A DNA stretch of 32,872 nt. Source: Geosporobacter subterraneus DSM 17957 (GTDB taxonomy: Bacteria > Bacillota > Clostridia > Peptostreptococcales > Thermotaleaceae). The position numbers were made by a program, and so were the translations under genes. The notes below the pieces were generated by a model that ran no database searches, was not told where the DNA came from, and saw only the letters and a list, made by a program, of their open reading frames with translations. The stretch lies in NCBI RefSeq assembly GCF_900142145.1, contig NZ_FQZV01000043.1, positions 1 through 32,872 of the forward strand, written 5' to 3'. Below are positions 1-7,653 of this stretch, piece by piece. Each line of letters begins with the position of its first letter. Within the stretch, counting starts at the first letter, position 1.

Positions 1-183
1 AAAGCATCTTCGATGCTTTCGCTAGGAAACCCTAGGTTTCCTTCGACGGCTGCGCGGCAGCCTGAGCACCTTCCTGAATGCGGGCAGGGGATTTCATCCC
101 CTACAACCCCTCTTTTTATATAATAGGAAAGCAGAACTTTCCTGTTATATAAAAAATAGGGCCTTACGCAGATTAGCCCTATT
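1..183. repeat. Array of six consecutive hairpins
   Basis: Six short inverted repeats follow one another almost without gap: 1-8/12-19 (loop TTC), 24-31/35-42 (loop CTA), 48-53/57-62 (GGCTGC/GCAGCC), 86-92/96-102 (AGGGGAT/ATCCCCT, loop TTC), 113-131/137-155 (19-bp stem with one G-T wobble) and 155-162/176-183 (AATAGGGC/GCCCTATT). No open reading frame with a ribosome site lies here. The array is cut by the window edge. It could be a structured dispersed repeat, an RNA or a stacked terminator region; function unknown. Confidence 0.6.
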
Positions 184-192
184 CGAATCACC

Positions 193-383
193 TGTCAAGG
201 GGACGATTTAAGGCCGCTGAAAAAGTCCAGGTTTTGTCATTCTGAGTGAAACGAAGAATCTTTAAAGGCGCTTAATTCCTCAGATCCTTCGCTGTGCTCA
301 GGATGACAAACTCGACTTTTTGCCGTATTTTTGACTTTTTCAGTGGCCTCGGACAGTTCTTTTGACATACCGTCCTCTTGATA
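193..383. repeat. Nested palindromic repeat, MITE/REP-like
   Basis: Three layers of inverted repeat are visible. Outer arms TGTCAAGGGGACG (193-205) and CGTCCTCTTGATA (371-383) are complementary at 11 of 13 positions. Middle arms 212-227 and 333-348 (GGCCGCTGAAAAAGTC against its near-complement) match 15 of 16. Inner arms run from about 233 (TTTGTCATTCTGAGTG) and back to 310 (CTCAGGATGACAAA). The inner GTCATTCTGAG...CTCAGGATGAC type is, from memory, a widespread dispersed palindrome in bacterial genomes. The layering suggests one small element inserted into another. It lies just past the stop of the corrinoid activator gene and may also serve as its terminator. Confidence 0.6.
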
Positions 384-385
384 TA

Positions 386-2236
386 TTATTTAAAATACAT
401 AGAACGGGCAAAGATTGAAGAAAACTTTGGATGAGACGCCAGTTCTACAAAATCTACAAACTCGGCAATTTCTGCTGCTCTTTTGTATTCATGAGCAGAA
501 ACCAATGCTATCTTTGCACCGGTACCTGCTGCATTTCCAATCATTTTGATTCGATGCTCCAGCTCCTTGGGAATTAGTCCTATTCCGCAAGCACTATGGG
601 GATTGAGATAGTTGCCAAAGGCCCCGGCCAATAGTACTTCATGAATATCCTCCACTTCCACACCTAACTTTTCCATGAGAATTTTCATCCCTGCTGCCAT
701 GGCTCCCTTGGCCAGCTGTACTTCCCGAATATCCTTCTGGGTAACCAGAATAGGATTTCCATGGGCTGTTGCAGCGGCATCTGCCAATAAGAATGCCTCT
801 AGTCCTTCATGCTGCAAAATTCTTTCCTTATACCTCGCTGCTTGAGGACTTGTGATCTTCTCTTGAGACAAAAACCTTCCCTTATCGTCAAGAATGCCTG
901 TTTGAAGCAATCCTGCAACTGCATCCAGTAGTCCCGACCCACAAATGCCACGGGGCTTAACGCCTCCAATAACAGAGTACTCCAGTTCCTCTCCAAAATA
1001 AACGTGGTCGATGGCCCCGACTGCTCCCCGCATGCCACTGCTGATTTGTGCCCCTTCAAAGGCAGGCCCTGCCGCTGTAGAACATGCAACGATTCTATCC
1101 TTAGAACCTAGGGCAATCTCTCCGTTGGTTCCAATATCAACCATCAGCTTGATCTGCTCACTCTTATCCATTTCTGCAGCCAAAAGCACAGCTACTGTAT
1201 CTGCACCTACAAACCCTGCAATATTCGGAAGAACTAGGATTTTTCCCATTCGATTGATTCTGATCGGCAGACTGGCGGCATTGAGCACTACCGGTTCACT
1301 TATAGTAGGAATATAGGGCGATACTGAAATATACCGCGGGCTTAAGCCTAAAAAGAGGTGATGCATACAGGTGTTCCCTGCAACAGTGATCAAATAGATA
1401 TCCTCGGTACTTAACCCAGCCTTTTCAGCAGCCTCCGTTATAAGCTTATTTATAGCTCCAATTACAGCCCTATGCAGCATTTCCAGTCCGCTTTCCTCTT
1501 GGTTTGCATAATTGCTGCGGCTGATGACATCGGCTCCAAATTTTGTTTGAGGATTTAGGGCAGATACAGCACTGATCTCTTTTCCAGAATTTAGGTCTAT
1601 TAAATACCCGACAATCGTAGTGGTACCAATGTCAAAAGCCATGCCCAGCATTTTTCCTGTAGTATCCCCCTTTTCAATTCCGATGATCTCACGTCCATAG
1701 GTAACAGCAGTCAAGCGGTATTGGGCAGCCCGCAGGGCTTCCGGCAGTTGATGCAGTATAGGTATCTGTACATCTAAAGCTGCGGCAGACTCATCCTCGC
1801 CCTCAAATAAACTCCTTTTGAAGCGCTTCCAGTCCGATTGATGATCTCCTATAGATGGTCTTTTAACCTCTATGTACTTCTTAGTGATATGGGGCTCCAG
1901 CTTCACTGCCCTTTCTTCTGACACGAGTAAAATCTGATGCTGTCCCGTCTTTACCTGAAGAAGCTCTATAACGGTATTGTCATGTATTTCGGTAAAACAG
2001 GCAAGGTGAATGCCTTCACCAATTTCCTTATCACGCAGAAATCTCTTTTCCTTGTCAAAAGACTGTGTATTTCCGCTGATTATACGGATCTTGCATTTCC
2101 CACATTTTCTAGCCCCCCCACAGGGAAAATCATAATCTATTCCCCCGTCCCTTATGGCCTTCATCACTGTAGTACCTGCTGGAACTTCAATACTCTGTCC
2201 CGCTGGTAAAAAGGTTACACTGTATTTTTTCAACAT
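386..2236 (-). CDS. Corrinoid reductive activator, RACo-like (2Fe-2S ferredoxin + ASKHA/DUF4445 domains)
   Basis: 616 residues. The N-terminal ferredoxin-type domain (about 1-95) has cysteines C39, C45, C48 and C80 in the C-x5-C-x2-C-xn-C pattern of plant-type [2Fe-2S] clusters. The rest is an actin-like ATPase of the DUF4445 family, with glycine-rich motifs FDIGTTT (about 203) and VDIGTNGE (about 368). Family knowledge: such proteins use ATP and low-potential electrons to reduce accidentally oxidised Co(II) corrinoid proteins to active Co(I). It should act in the cytoplasm on the three corrinoid proteins encoded upstream. The start ATG follows AAGGGGGAGG, so the start is well supported. A hairpin terminator lies between the GntR gene and this one, so it may be transcribed by read-through or separately. 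Family assignment is secure; direct partners are inferred. Confidence 0.92.
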   Translation of the reverse strand: MLKKYSVTFLPAGQSIEVPAGTTVMKAIRDGGIDYDFPCGGARKCGKCKIRIISGNTQSFDKEKRFLRDKEIGEGIHLACFTEIHDNTVIELLQVKTGQHQILLVSEERAVKLEPHITKKYIEVKRPSIGDHQSDWKRFKRSLFEGEDESAAALDVQIPILHQLPEALRAAQYRLTAVTYGREIIGIEKGDTTGKMLGMAFDIGTTTIVGYLIDLNSGKEISAVSALNPQTKFGADVISRSNYANQEESGLEMLHRAVIGAINKLITEAAEKAGLSTEDIYLITVAGNTCMHHLFLGLSPRYISVSPYIPTISEPVVLNAASLPIRINRMGKILVLPNIAGFVGADTVAVLLAAEMDKSEQIKLMVDIGTNGEIALGSKDRIVACSTAAGPAFEGAQISSGMRGAVGAIDHVYFGEELEYSVIGGVKPRGICGSGLLDAVAGLLQTGILDDKGRFLSQEKITSPQAARYKERILQHEGLEAFLLADAAATAHGNPILVTQKDIREVQLAKGAMAAGMKILMEKLGVEVEDIHEVLLAGAFGNYLNPHSACGIGLIPKELEHRIKMIGNAAGTGAKIALVSAHEYKRAAEIAEFVDFVELASHPKFSSIFARSMYFK

Positions 2237-2272
2237 ATTCCTCCCCCTTATTTTCTTACGCCTATTGAAAAA

Positions 2273-2298
2273 GGAGCTACCTTCTGAAGGTAGCCCTT
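2273..2298 (-). terminator. Hairpin terminator after the GntR gene
   Basis: Stem GCTACCTT (2276-2283) / AAGGTAGC (2287-2294) with loop CTG. On the minus strand it is followed by TCCTTTTTC. It lies between the stop of the GntR regulator and the start of the corrinoid activator. Confidence 0.65.
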
Positions 2299-2319
2299 AT
2301 TGATTTCTCATCTATTTTA

Positions 2320-3018
2320 TTACTGACTTATTCCCTGAAGCTTGATATAGTCTCCTCTAAAATAGGTAATTCCCAGGCCCATAGGTTTGTTTTTACTATC
2401 ATAAAGTTTTTGCTCTACTACCAGCAGTGCTAAATCCCCTTTTATATTCAGAAGCTTCTTCGTCTTTTCTTCCGGTACCTTTGCATAGATCAACAGCTCT
2501 TTTTTAAGTCCATATAAAGAGGTGTTTCTTGACACCATTTCCGGAAAAGTAGCCTGTTCTATTTCATTTTCTACAATAGGCATTCCCTTCTCATACAGTA
2601 AATATTTGATATCATAGGCCATAGGTTCTCCGTCTGTGTAAAACAGTCTGCGGATCATGATGACCTTTTTATTCTTGCTAATCTGAAGATTGCCGGCTAA
2701 ATCTTCTGGAGGCATAATAATATCTACTGCTAGCAGCTTTGTATTGTCCACATTATTAATCAGATTGTTCATCTCATCATAATAAATAGTGTACTTGTTA
2801 AAATCAGGCTTTTCCACAAAATATCCCTTGCCGGGAATAGAATAAATATATCCTTCGTTCATCAAAATAGCCAGCCCTTTTCTTACAGTCATCCTGCTGG
2901 TGTCATATTCTTTGCATAGGGCTGTTTCTGACGGTATGTCATCCCCTGGATTCAAATCTCCGTTGTTAACCTTATTCCGAATATCTTCAACAATTTTAAT
3001 GTATACCGGATTTTTCAT
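2320..3018 (-). CDS. GntR-family transcriptional regulator (HutC/UTRA type)
   Basis: 232 residues. Residues 1-66 form a GntR winged helix (IPSETALCKEYDTSRMTVRKGL recognition region, wing GYIYSIPGKGYFV). Residues about 85-228 are a UTRA ligand-binding domain (VIMIRRLFYTDGEPM, then GITYFRGDYIKL). The start overlaps the end of the corrinoid gene by 23 bases and has a GGGAG site, so the two are co-translated. Family knowledge: HutC-type regulators are usually repressors released by a small effector and bind short palindromes. The related trehalose repressor is recalled to bind TTGTATATACAA-like sites. TGTATATAC repeats sit next to both methyltransferase promoters in this island, so it is the likely local regulator. 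The effector is unknown, perhaps the methylated substrate. Confidence 0.9.
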   Translation of the reverse strand: MKNPVYIKIVEDIRNKVNNGDLNPGDDIPSETALCKEYDTSRMTVRKGLAILMNEGYIYSIPGKGYFVEKPDFNKYTIYYDEMNNLINNVDNTKLLAVDIIMPPEDLAGNLQISKNKKVIMIRRLFYTDGEPMAYDIKYLLYEKGMPIVENEIEQATFPEMVSRNTSLYGLKKELLIYAKVPEEKTKKLLNIKGDLALLVVEQKLYDSKNKPMGLGITYFRGDYIKLQGISQ

Positions 3019-3691
3019 CGTTTATTTCTCCCTGCTTATTGATACTTTCCATCCATTCAAGACATACCTTTGTTCCAATGGTAGCATCATTTGCAAAACT
3101 ATCTGCTCCAATATACCTACAGATATCTGTAGTCATATGATTGGCACCAATAATAATCTTCACCTGATCCCTTAATTCTGCTTTTACGAAAGCCTCTACG
3201 ATTTCTTTCATTGTTTCAATGGTATTCGTCAATGGCCCGCTTAATCCCACAATATGAGGCTTTACTCTTTGAACATTTTCAACAAAGACTTCCTTTGGAA
3301 TATCCACCCCTAAATCAGTAACTTCAAATCCATTGGCTTCCAACATTCCTTTAAAAATATCTTTTCCAATGTCATGAATGTCTCCCTGGACAGTTCCTAA
3401 AACCACTTTGCCAAGGGGACGCTTATGATCCTGATAAAAATGGGCTCTCATTTTATCCAGGGATAATACCTGTCTGAAGATCAGCCCCGCCACAATTAGA
3501 TCGGCAATATAATAATTCTTATTTTCGTACAGTTTCCCCACTCGGCTCATACCTTCATTAACCACCCCTAAGAGCTCTAAGGGCTCCAAACCGGCATCTA
3601 AGGCTTCCGTGGCTAAAGACACGACTTTATCCTCGTCCAGCTGCTCCACATATTTGATGATCAAATCTTTTAACTCTCCTAGATTATTCAT
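2996..3691 (-). CDS. Corrinoid (B12-binding) methyltransferase protein, MtaC/MtvC-like
   Basis: 231 residues from the preferred start. An upstream in-frame ATG at 3703 is rejected because it lies within the GGAGG site that serves the ATG at 3691. Residues about 1-85 form the helical cap domain; about 92-225 are the Rossmann-like B12 domain with DIHDIG, where His106 should be the lower cobalt ligand, followed by VDIPKEVF and GLSGPLTNT. Family knowledge: such proteins shuttle a methyl group between a substrate methyltransferase and a tetrahydrofolate methyltransferase. It is more divergent from the other two corrinoid proteins than they are from each other, and it has no methyltransferase gene directly attached. 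It may serve a different substrate or a sensing role together with the overlapping GntR gene. Confidence 0.92.
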   Translation of the reverse strand: MNNLGELKDLIIKYVEQLDEDKVVSLATEALDAGLEPLELLGVVNEGMSRVGKLYENKNYYIADLIVAGLIFRQVLSLDKMRAHFYQDHKRPLGKVVLGTVQGDIHDIGKDIFKGMLEANGFEVTDLGVDIPKEVFVENVQRVKPHIVGLSGPLTNTIETMKEIVEAFVKAELRDQVKIIIGANHMTTDICRYIGADSFANDATIGTKVCLEWMESINKQGEINDEKSGIH

Positions 3692-3726
3692 TTTTTCCTC
3701 CATTCACTCTTGATGGATTTTGGTTT

Positions 3727-3864
3727 ATTACGGTTATATTTTAAAAATCCGCTGAGAATTTTATGCTTATATTGGGCGTACTCTACTCCCTATAATTTAT
3801 ACTAATTCGATTAGGATCATAAAAACCCTTTTAAAATATTGATTGTTCTCAAAATAACCGTAAT
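3727..3864. repeat. Distant 11-bp inverted repeat in the leader of the corrinoid-gntR genes
   Basis: ATTACGGTTAT at 3727-3737 is exactly complementary to ATAACCGTAAT at 3854-3864, about 116 bases apart. TGTATATAT (3864-3872), one base from the operator-like motif of this island, abuts the right arm. I see no convincing sigma-A promoter in between. The arms could be paired operators or chance. Confidence 0.35.
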
Positions 3865-3921
3865 GTATATATCACAAGAGCTTAAGGCCATCATTCATTT
3901 TTAAAAAGGATGAAATAACAA

Positions 3922-3949
3922 CTGCAACCCTGTATTTCAAGGGTTGCAG
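3922..3949 (-). terminator. Hairpin after first microprotein gene
   Basis: Stem CTGCAACCC (3922-3930) / GGGTTGCAG (3941-3949), ten-base loop. It is 22 bases past the microprotein stop and is followed on the minus strand by a moderately T-rich run. It probably ends the first methyltransferase operon. Confidence 0.6.
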
Positions 3950-3971
3950 CCATATACATATCATGCTCCTC

Positions 3972-4115
3972 TTACATTAGCAAAAGCATTACAAAAGCAA
4001 ACATCATTTCTTCATAGCCTTGGATCTTCGGAGCCATTACCGGAATAAGCTTTTCATCGATTTCCGGATGTTCTGCCATATATTCATCCCAAGTCTTGTA
4101 ATATTGTGTATTCAT
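3972..4115 (-). CDS. 47-residue microprotein, first copy
   Basis: This short gene begins 14 bases after the methyltransferase stop and has a clear AAAGGAGG site before ATG. It starts MNTQYYKTWDEYMAEHPEID, continues through a PVMAPK segment and ends in a hydrophobic tail (FAFVMLLLM). A second copy (7499-7642) sits at the same place after the second methyltransferase and is identical at 42 of 47 residues. Most nucleotide differences between the copies are silent third positions (about 15 silent against 5 replacing), which argues strongly for translation and selection. I do not recognise the family. The hydrophobic end could pack against the methyltransferase or a membrane. Function unknown; partnership with the UROD methyltransferase is inferred from position. 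Confidence 0.8.
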   Translation of the reverse strand: MNTQYYKTWDEYMAEHPEIDEKLIPVMAPKIQGYEEMMFAFVMLLLM

Positions 4116-4129
4116 GCAGCAGTCCTCCT

Positions 4130-5287
4130 TTAATAATTGGCATTTTCAGATACATATTCTAGAACAGCTTGCAGGTTCTCAATATTTACACTGTCCGCAG
4201 TAATAATGTTCTTGTCAAAGGTAAACATATATTTCCCGCCCGGTGCCAAGATATCGATCAGCTCCTTAGCCTTATCGATACACTGCTGCTTTGTGGCTGT
4301 CTTAAGCAATGTAATTGGATAGAAACCTGTAAGAATATGCTTTTTACCTAGCTTATCCTTAATCAGCTTCGGATCGCCATATTCAAACATCATTCTAGTA
4401 TTTTCCGGCAGTTCATACAGATAGTCTAGGAAGCGGGTCCAATCATGCTCTACGAATAAATAGGCAGATTGCCCTGATGCTGCTAAATCGTCCACCAGCT
4501 TTTTGAAGGTCGGCCAGTAGTATTTTTCAAAATCCTTTTCTCTTAGAAAAGGCGCCATATGTAATGGAATAAAGGTAGCACCGTACGGGGATGGCGGGTG
4601 AGGAGGCATTCCTGTTTTAATCATCAATGGCAGAGCTGCCTCGCAGGCACCTACTACTTTGTCCGGAATTCTTCGGATATCTCCCACTATATTTTTAAAG
4701 CCTCTTAACTGGTCAGACATAAAATCAAAGGGTGCTTCACAGAAGCCGTCAAAACCGCCTATAGGAGAAAAGCCGTATTTCTCAGTAAGCTTTGCTATAA
4801 TTATATTTCCATTTACTACATCATCGAAGAATGCTTTAAAGGCCTTCGCAAATACGATGGATCTTTGCACCGGATTCGTATCCAGCTCTGTATAAATCCT
4901 GGGCAGAACTCTCTCCATAATACAATCATAGGGTGATTGAATAAAATAGTCATAGTCCTCAGTTTCGAAGCCATGTACCTCCGGATGCTGCAAAAAACCA
5001 CTGGAGCTCATTACAAAGTTTCTAGCACCCAGTATTTTATAATAAGAAGGATATCTAAAGGCCATGGCAGGATTTGTATCTGTAATAAAATCTCCGCACA
5101 TCTTATCAAATGCTATTTCAAGCATGGAAGTATCCCATTGGGCTTGAGCTAAATCCATACCGGCATATTGGATGGCAAATTCTACGGAAAGTACAAGATT
5201 TATAGGTACTCGTTTCGGAAGCTTATTATCATATAAATCTTTAAATAACTGTATTCTCTCTTGTTGTAATGCTTTCATATCTGCCAT
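4130..5287 (-). CDS. UROD-fold corrinoid methyltransferase (methyltransferase I), first copy
   Basis: 385 residues of the uroporphyrinogen decarboxylase superfamily, in the branch of MtaA/MtvB-like cobamide methyltransferases. The HxC...C zinc motif of MtaA/MtbA is absent. Instead E280, E295 (E-x14-E) and H317 occur in the segment VEHDW...LPENT...KKHI; this resembles the E-x14-E-x20-H zinc motif that I recall for acetogen O-demethylases, though the last spacing here is 21. It should take a methyl group from a substrate to the corrinoid protein encoded one base upstream. Order corrinoid - methyltransferase - microprotein is repeated at 7499-9454. The substrate is unknown; the lack of pyrroline-type MttB genes argues against methylamines. 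A haem-pathway decarboxylase role is unlikely given the context. Confidence 0.88.
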   Translation of the reverse strand: MADMKALQQERIQLFKDLYDNKLPKRVPINLVLSVEFAIQYAGMDLAQAQWDTSMLEIAFDKMCGDFITDTNPAMAFRYPSYYKILGARNFVMSSSGFLQHPEVHGFETEDYDYFIQSPYDCIMERVLPRIYTELDTNPVQRSIVFAKAFKAFFDDVVNGNIIIAKLTEKYGFSPIGGFDGFCEAPFDFMSDQLRGFKNIVGDIRRIPDKVVGACEAALPLMIKTGMPPHPPSPYGATFIPLHMAPFLREKDFEKYYWPTFKKLVDDLAASGQSAYLFVEHDWTRFLDYLYELPENTRMMFEYGDPKLIKDKLGKKHILTGFYPITLLKTATKQQCIDKAKELIDILAPGGKYMFTFDKNIITADSVNIENLQAVLEYVSENANY

Positions 5288-5288
5288 A

Positions 5289-5927
5289 TTAGCTCACCCA
5301 CCCTTGACAGATTTTTACGCCTTCCGCCGCATTGGTTGTAAAGGCATCCGCACCGATTTGCTCACAGGCTTCCTTCGTTACAGGATTTCCACCGATAACG
5401 ATTTTAACGTTTTCTCTTAAGCCCGCATTTTTTAATGCATCCACAATATTTTTCATAGAGTCCAGAGCCAATGTCAGTACACCGCTCATACCGATTACCT
5501 GAGGCTGCAGTTCCTTTACCTTCTCTATAAATGTGTTGGCAGATACGTCAATCCCTAAATCGTACACCTCAAAGCCTGCTGCTTCTGACATGCTCTTAAA
5601 GATATTCTTCCCAATGTCGTGTAAATCTCCCTCTACGGTTCCAAGCACAATACTGCCTATCTTTGTTGTATTGCCGCTTCCAATAACAGGCTTTAGGATG
5701 TCAATCGCACTGGAAAGGAGTTCCCCTGCAAAGATCAAGTCTCCAACAAAGTATTCTCCGCTGTCAAACAAATCCCCTACTAGAGCCATGCCCTGCTGAC
5801 ATGCCCCTACTACTTTTTGTGCTTCCTCTTCCGTTGGATTGGTTGCAACAAACTGGTTTAATAAGTCTAGTACCTTATCTTCCTCGAGATCTCCAACTGC
5901 TTGTGTCAGTAAATTAAGATCCACCAT
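5289..5927 (-). CDS. Corrinoid methyltransferase protein, first module copy
   Basis: 212 residues. The helical cap domain (about 1-88) is followed by a B12-binding domain with DLHDIG (His103 the predicted cobalt ligand), LGIDVSANTF and GMSGVLTLALDSM. Family knowledge: MtaC/MtvC-like methyl carrier. First gene of its operon, with AAGGGGG before ATG and a strong promoter at 6094-6121. It is very similar throughout to the 8816-9454 protein and has the same length, so the two come from a duplication. The methyltransferase start is one base after this stop, so the pair is probably made in equal amounts. Confidence 0.93.
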   Translation of the reverse strand: MVDLNLLTQAVGDLEEDKVLDLLNQFVATNPTEEEAQKVVGACQQGMALVGDLFDSGEYFVGDLIFAGELLSSAIDILKPVIGSGNTTKIGSIVLGTVEGDLHDIGKNIFKSMSEAAGFEVYDLGIDVSANTFIEKVKELQPQVIGMSGVLTLALDSMKNIVDALKNAGLRENVKIVIGGNPVTKEACEQIGADAFTTNAAEGVKICQGWVS

Positions 5928-6055
5928 TTAAATTTCCCCCTTATTCGTTGTATTCATTTATCACTGCTGTGATAATTGAAGCTCAATGGATTATAGTCCA
6001 GTAAAGCTGAATCAATACCTAAAAACGGAATCTTAGAGGAAAGAGTGCCAGGAAT

Positions 6056-6121
6056 CCTATATATACAGGTATTATATATGTATATTTAATTCTATTATAT
6101 CAAACGTTTTCCCTATGTCAA
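6056..6121 (-). promoter_or_regulatory. Promoter and operator-like sites of first methyltransferase operon
   Basis: On the minus strand: -35 TTGACA (6116-6121), 16-base spacer, -10 TATAAT (6094-6099). Downstream of the -10 are CTATATATACAG (6057-6068) and ATATATGTATAT (6074-6085 region), close to the palindrome CTGTATATACAG in the second operon. The spacer (TAGGGAAAACGTTTGA) is nearly the same as in the second promoter. The position over the transcription start suggests repression, probably by the local GntR protein. The rest of 5928-6238 shows no gene. Confidence 0.75.
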
Positions 6122-6238
6122 TAGAAGTGTAATTATATTTAAAATTTTCTGAATAATATTTCCTAAGGCAATCTTTCTGAACATCAATATATCCTTATCA
6201 AGGTTATAATGGAATTCTCAATAAATATCAGGCACTAT

Positions 6239-7405
6239 TCAATATCTTCCCTTACCCGGCTCTGCAGCCTCTACAGGTTTTATGGATTTAACCAGGATGG
6301 CTAAACCGCCTATGGATATTCCTACTCCGCATAATAAAAATGTAAACCGCCCTCCTGTATTTCCCAATAGATTCCCCAGGGCAGATAAGGCAAAAGGAGA
6401 GACAAACTGGCCCAGGCTCATGGCACTCATAGCTACTGCAAGGGCTAAGGTAGTGGCAGATTTAGGGACTGCAGCCGCAACATTAATCATCACGCAAGGC
6501 ATCGTAGTTCCAAATCCGATACCCATGGCAAGGGCAGCTGCTAAGATTAGATTAAAGCCCTGAGCATAACTTAATAAAATAAAGCTTAAACCGGTTAAGA
6601 TTACACTGGAAGGGATTGTAAATTGCTTTAGGCTTTTAAACACGCCTCCAAATATGATTCCTGCTACAAGTCCTCCAGCCATCATCATGGTGATGACAAT
6701 TCCTGCCGAAGCCGCATTTCCCAGATTTTCACTGGTAATCAATATAGCAGTATTGGTAAAGAAGGAAAAGATCAGCATGCCATAAAGCATAAGAATTAAT
6801 GAAATACTGTAGACCGTTCCGCCTAGTGTTGTTTTTTCAGTGCTTGCATACTCAACTTTTTTCGGCTCCGGAAGCTTAAAGAAGGTGATCATTAGAACTG
6901 CCAATCCTATGCAATAAACATAAAAGGTATAATGCCAGTCTACTGCACTTAAAAAACCTGCAATTAAGCTTGTCACCACACCGCCTATATTAACGATAGC
7001 ACTCTGATAACCCATCATGGCCCCACGTTCATGGCCTTCAAAAAAATCGGCAATTAAACCTGTAGAGAGCGGCATAATGAAACCCATACCAACACCCAAG
7101 ATTGCCCTAAAGACTAAAATGATATCAAGATTATTAAAGAAGCTAGGTCCTACCCCGCCAATTAAAAACAAAATCAATCCAAAGAACAAGAGATTTCTCT
7201 TAGGGATAAAGCCTGACAGCTTTCCGCAAAGCAGTGTAAAAGGTATTATGAGTAACGCAGGCAGAGATACAATGAGCATGATTTTATTGGGGCTGGCATC
7301 ACTAAAAACCATGCTTATATCCCCAAGGGCAGGTGATGCAGCTGTAGTAGCCATACTCAGAAAGGATATGGACAATACCACAAATCTTAGCATTGTTTTA
7401 TTCAC
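6239..7405 (-). CDS. MFS transporter
   Basis: 388 residues, mostly hydrophobic, with about twelve predicted membrane spans in two six-span halves. Typical major facilitator features are the loop LCGKLSGFIPKRN after span 2 and GLIADFFEGHERGAMMG between spans 4 and 5 (a GxxxDxxxxxxRG-like motif). The start is GTG with AGAGGTG seven bases upstream; the next ATG is too far from that site. It is the last gene after the second methyltransferase module, separated from it by a hairpin, and the next operon starts behind it. By context it probably imports the methylated substrate or exports the demethylated product. The substrate cannot be read from the sequence. Confidence 0.88.
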   Translation of the reverse strand: MNKTMLRFVVLSISFLSMATTAASPALGDISMVFSDASPNKIMLIVSLPALLIIPFTLLCGKLSGFIPKRNLLFFGLILFLIGGVGPSFFNNLDIILVFRAILGVGMGFIMPLSTGLIADFFEGHERGAMMGYQSAIVNIGGVVTSLIAGFLSAVDWHYTFYVYCIGLAVLMITFFKLPEPKKVEYASTEKTTLGGTVYSISLILMLYGMLIFSFFTNTAILITSENLGNAASAGIVITMMMAGGLVAGIIFGGVFKSLKQFTIPSSVILTGLSFILLSYAQGFNLILAAALAMGIGFGTTMPCVMINVAAAVPKSATTLALAVAMSAMSLGQFVSPFALSALGNLLGNTGGRFTFLLCGVGISIGGLAILVKSIKPVEAAEPGKGRY

Positions 7406-7442
7406 AGGTTAACACCTCTTTCTTTTAACTAATAAAAAGTGT

Positions 7443-7474
7443 AGCTGCAATCTCCTTATTCCAAAATTGCAGCT
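7443..7474 (-). terminator. Hairpin between second microprotein gene and MFS gene
   Basis: Stem AGCTGCAAT (7443-7451) / ATTGCAGCT (7466-7474), followed on the minus strand by ACACTTTTTATTAG. It resembles the hairpin after the first module (both contain CTGCAA/TTGCAG). It may cut down transcription of the transporter relative to the methyltransferase genes. Confidence 0.6.
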
Positions 7475-7498
7475 ATCCCTGATAATCCTCAAATCCTG

Positions 7499-7642
7499 CT
7501 ACATTAACAGCATCATTACAAAAGCAAACATCATTTCTTCATAGCCTTGCATTTTGGGAGCCATCACAGGAGCAAGCCTCTCGTCAATCTCAGGATGCTC
7601 TGCCATATATTCTTCCCAAGTTTTATAATACTGTGTATTCAT
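7499..7642 (-). CDS. 47-residue microprotein, second copy
   Basis: Starts 11 bases after the second methyltransferase stop, with a GGGGG ribosome site. It differs from the first copy only by D10E, K22R, I24A, I31M and L44M. The same methionine-rich hydrophobic end (FAFVMMLLM) closes the protein immediately before the stop. Retention after duplication, same gene order and an excess of silent changes support a real protein. No known family is recognised. Possible roles: small subunit or stabiliser of the UROD methyltransferase, or a membrane tether for the complex. These are guesses. Confidence 0.8.
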   Translation of the reverse strand: MNTQYYKTWEEYMAEHPEIDERLAPVMAPKMQGYEEMMFAFVMMLLM

Positions 7643-7653
7643 ATGAATCCCCC

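Noticed and set aside
1-183. CRISPR array at the left edge
   Set aside because: The repeats are inverted, differ from one another and lack equal direct repeats with spacers.
799-1316. Overlapping reading frames on both strands inside the corrinoid activator gene
   Set aside because: No ribosome sites and no recognisable domains; the 616-residue frame has clear cysteine and ATPase motifs. Similar shadow frames elsewhere were left out for the same reason.
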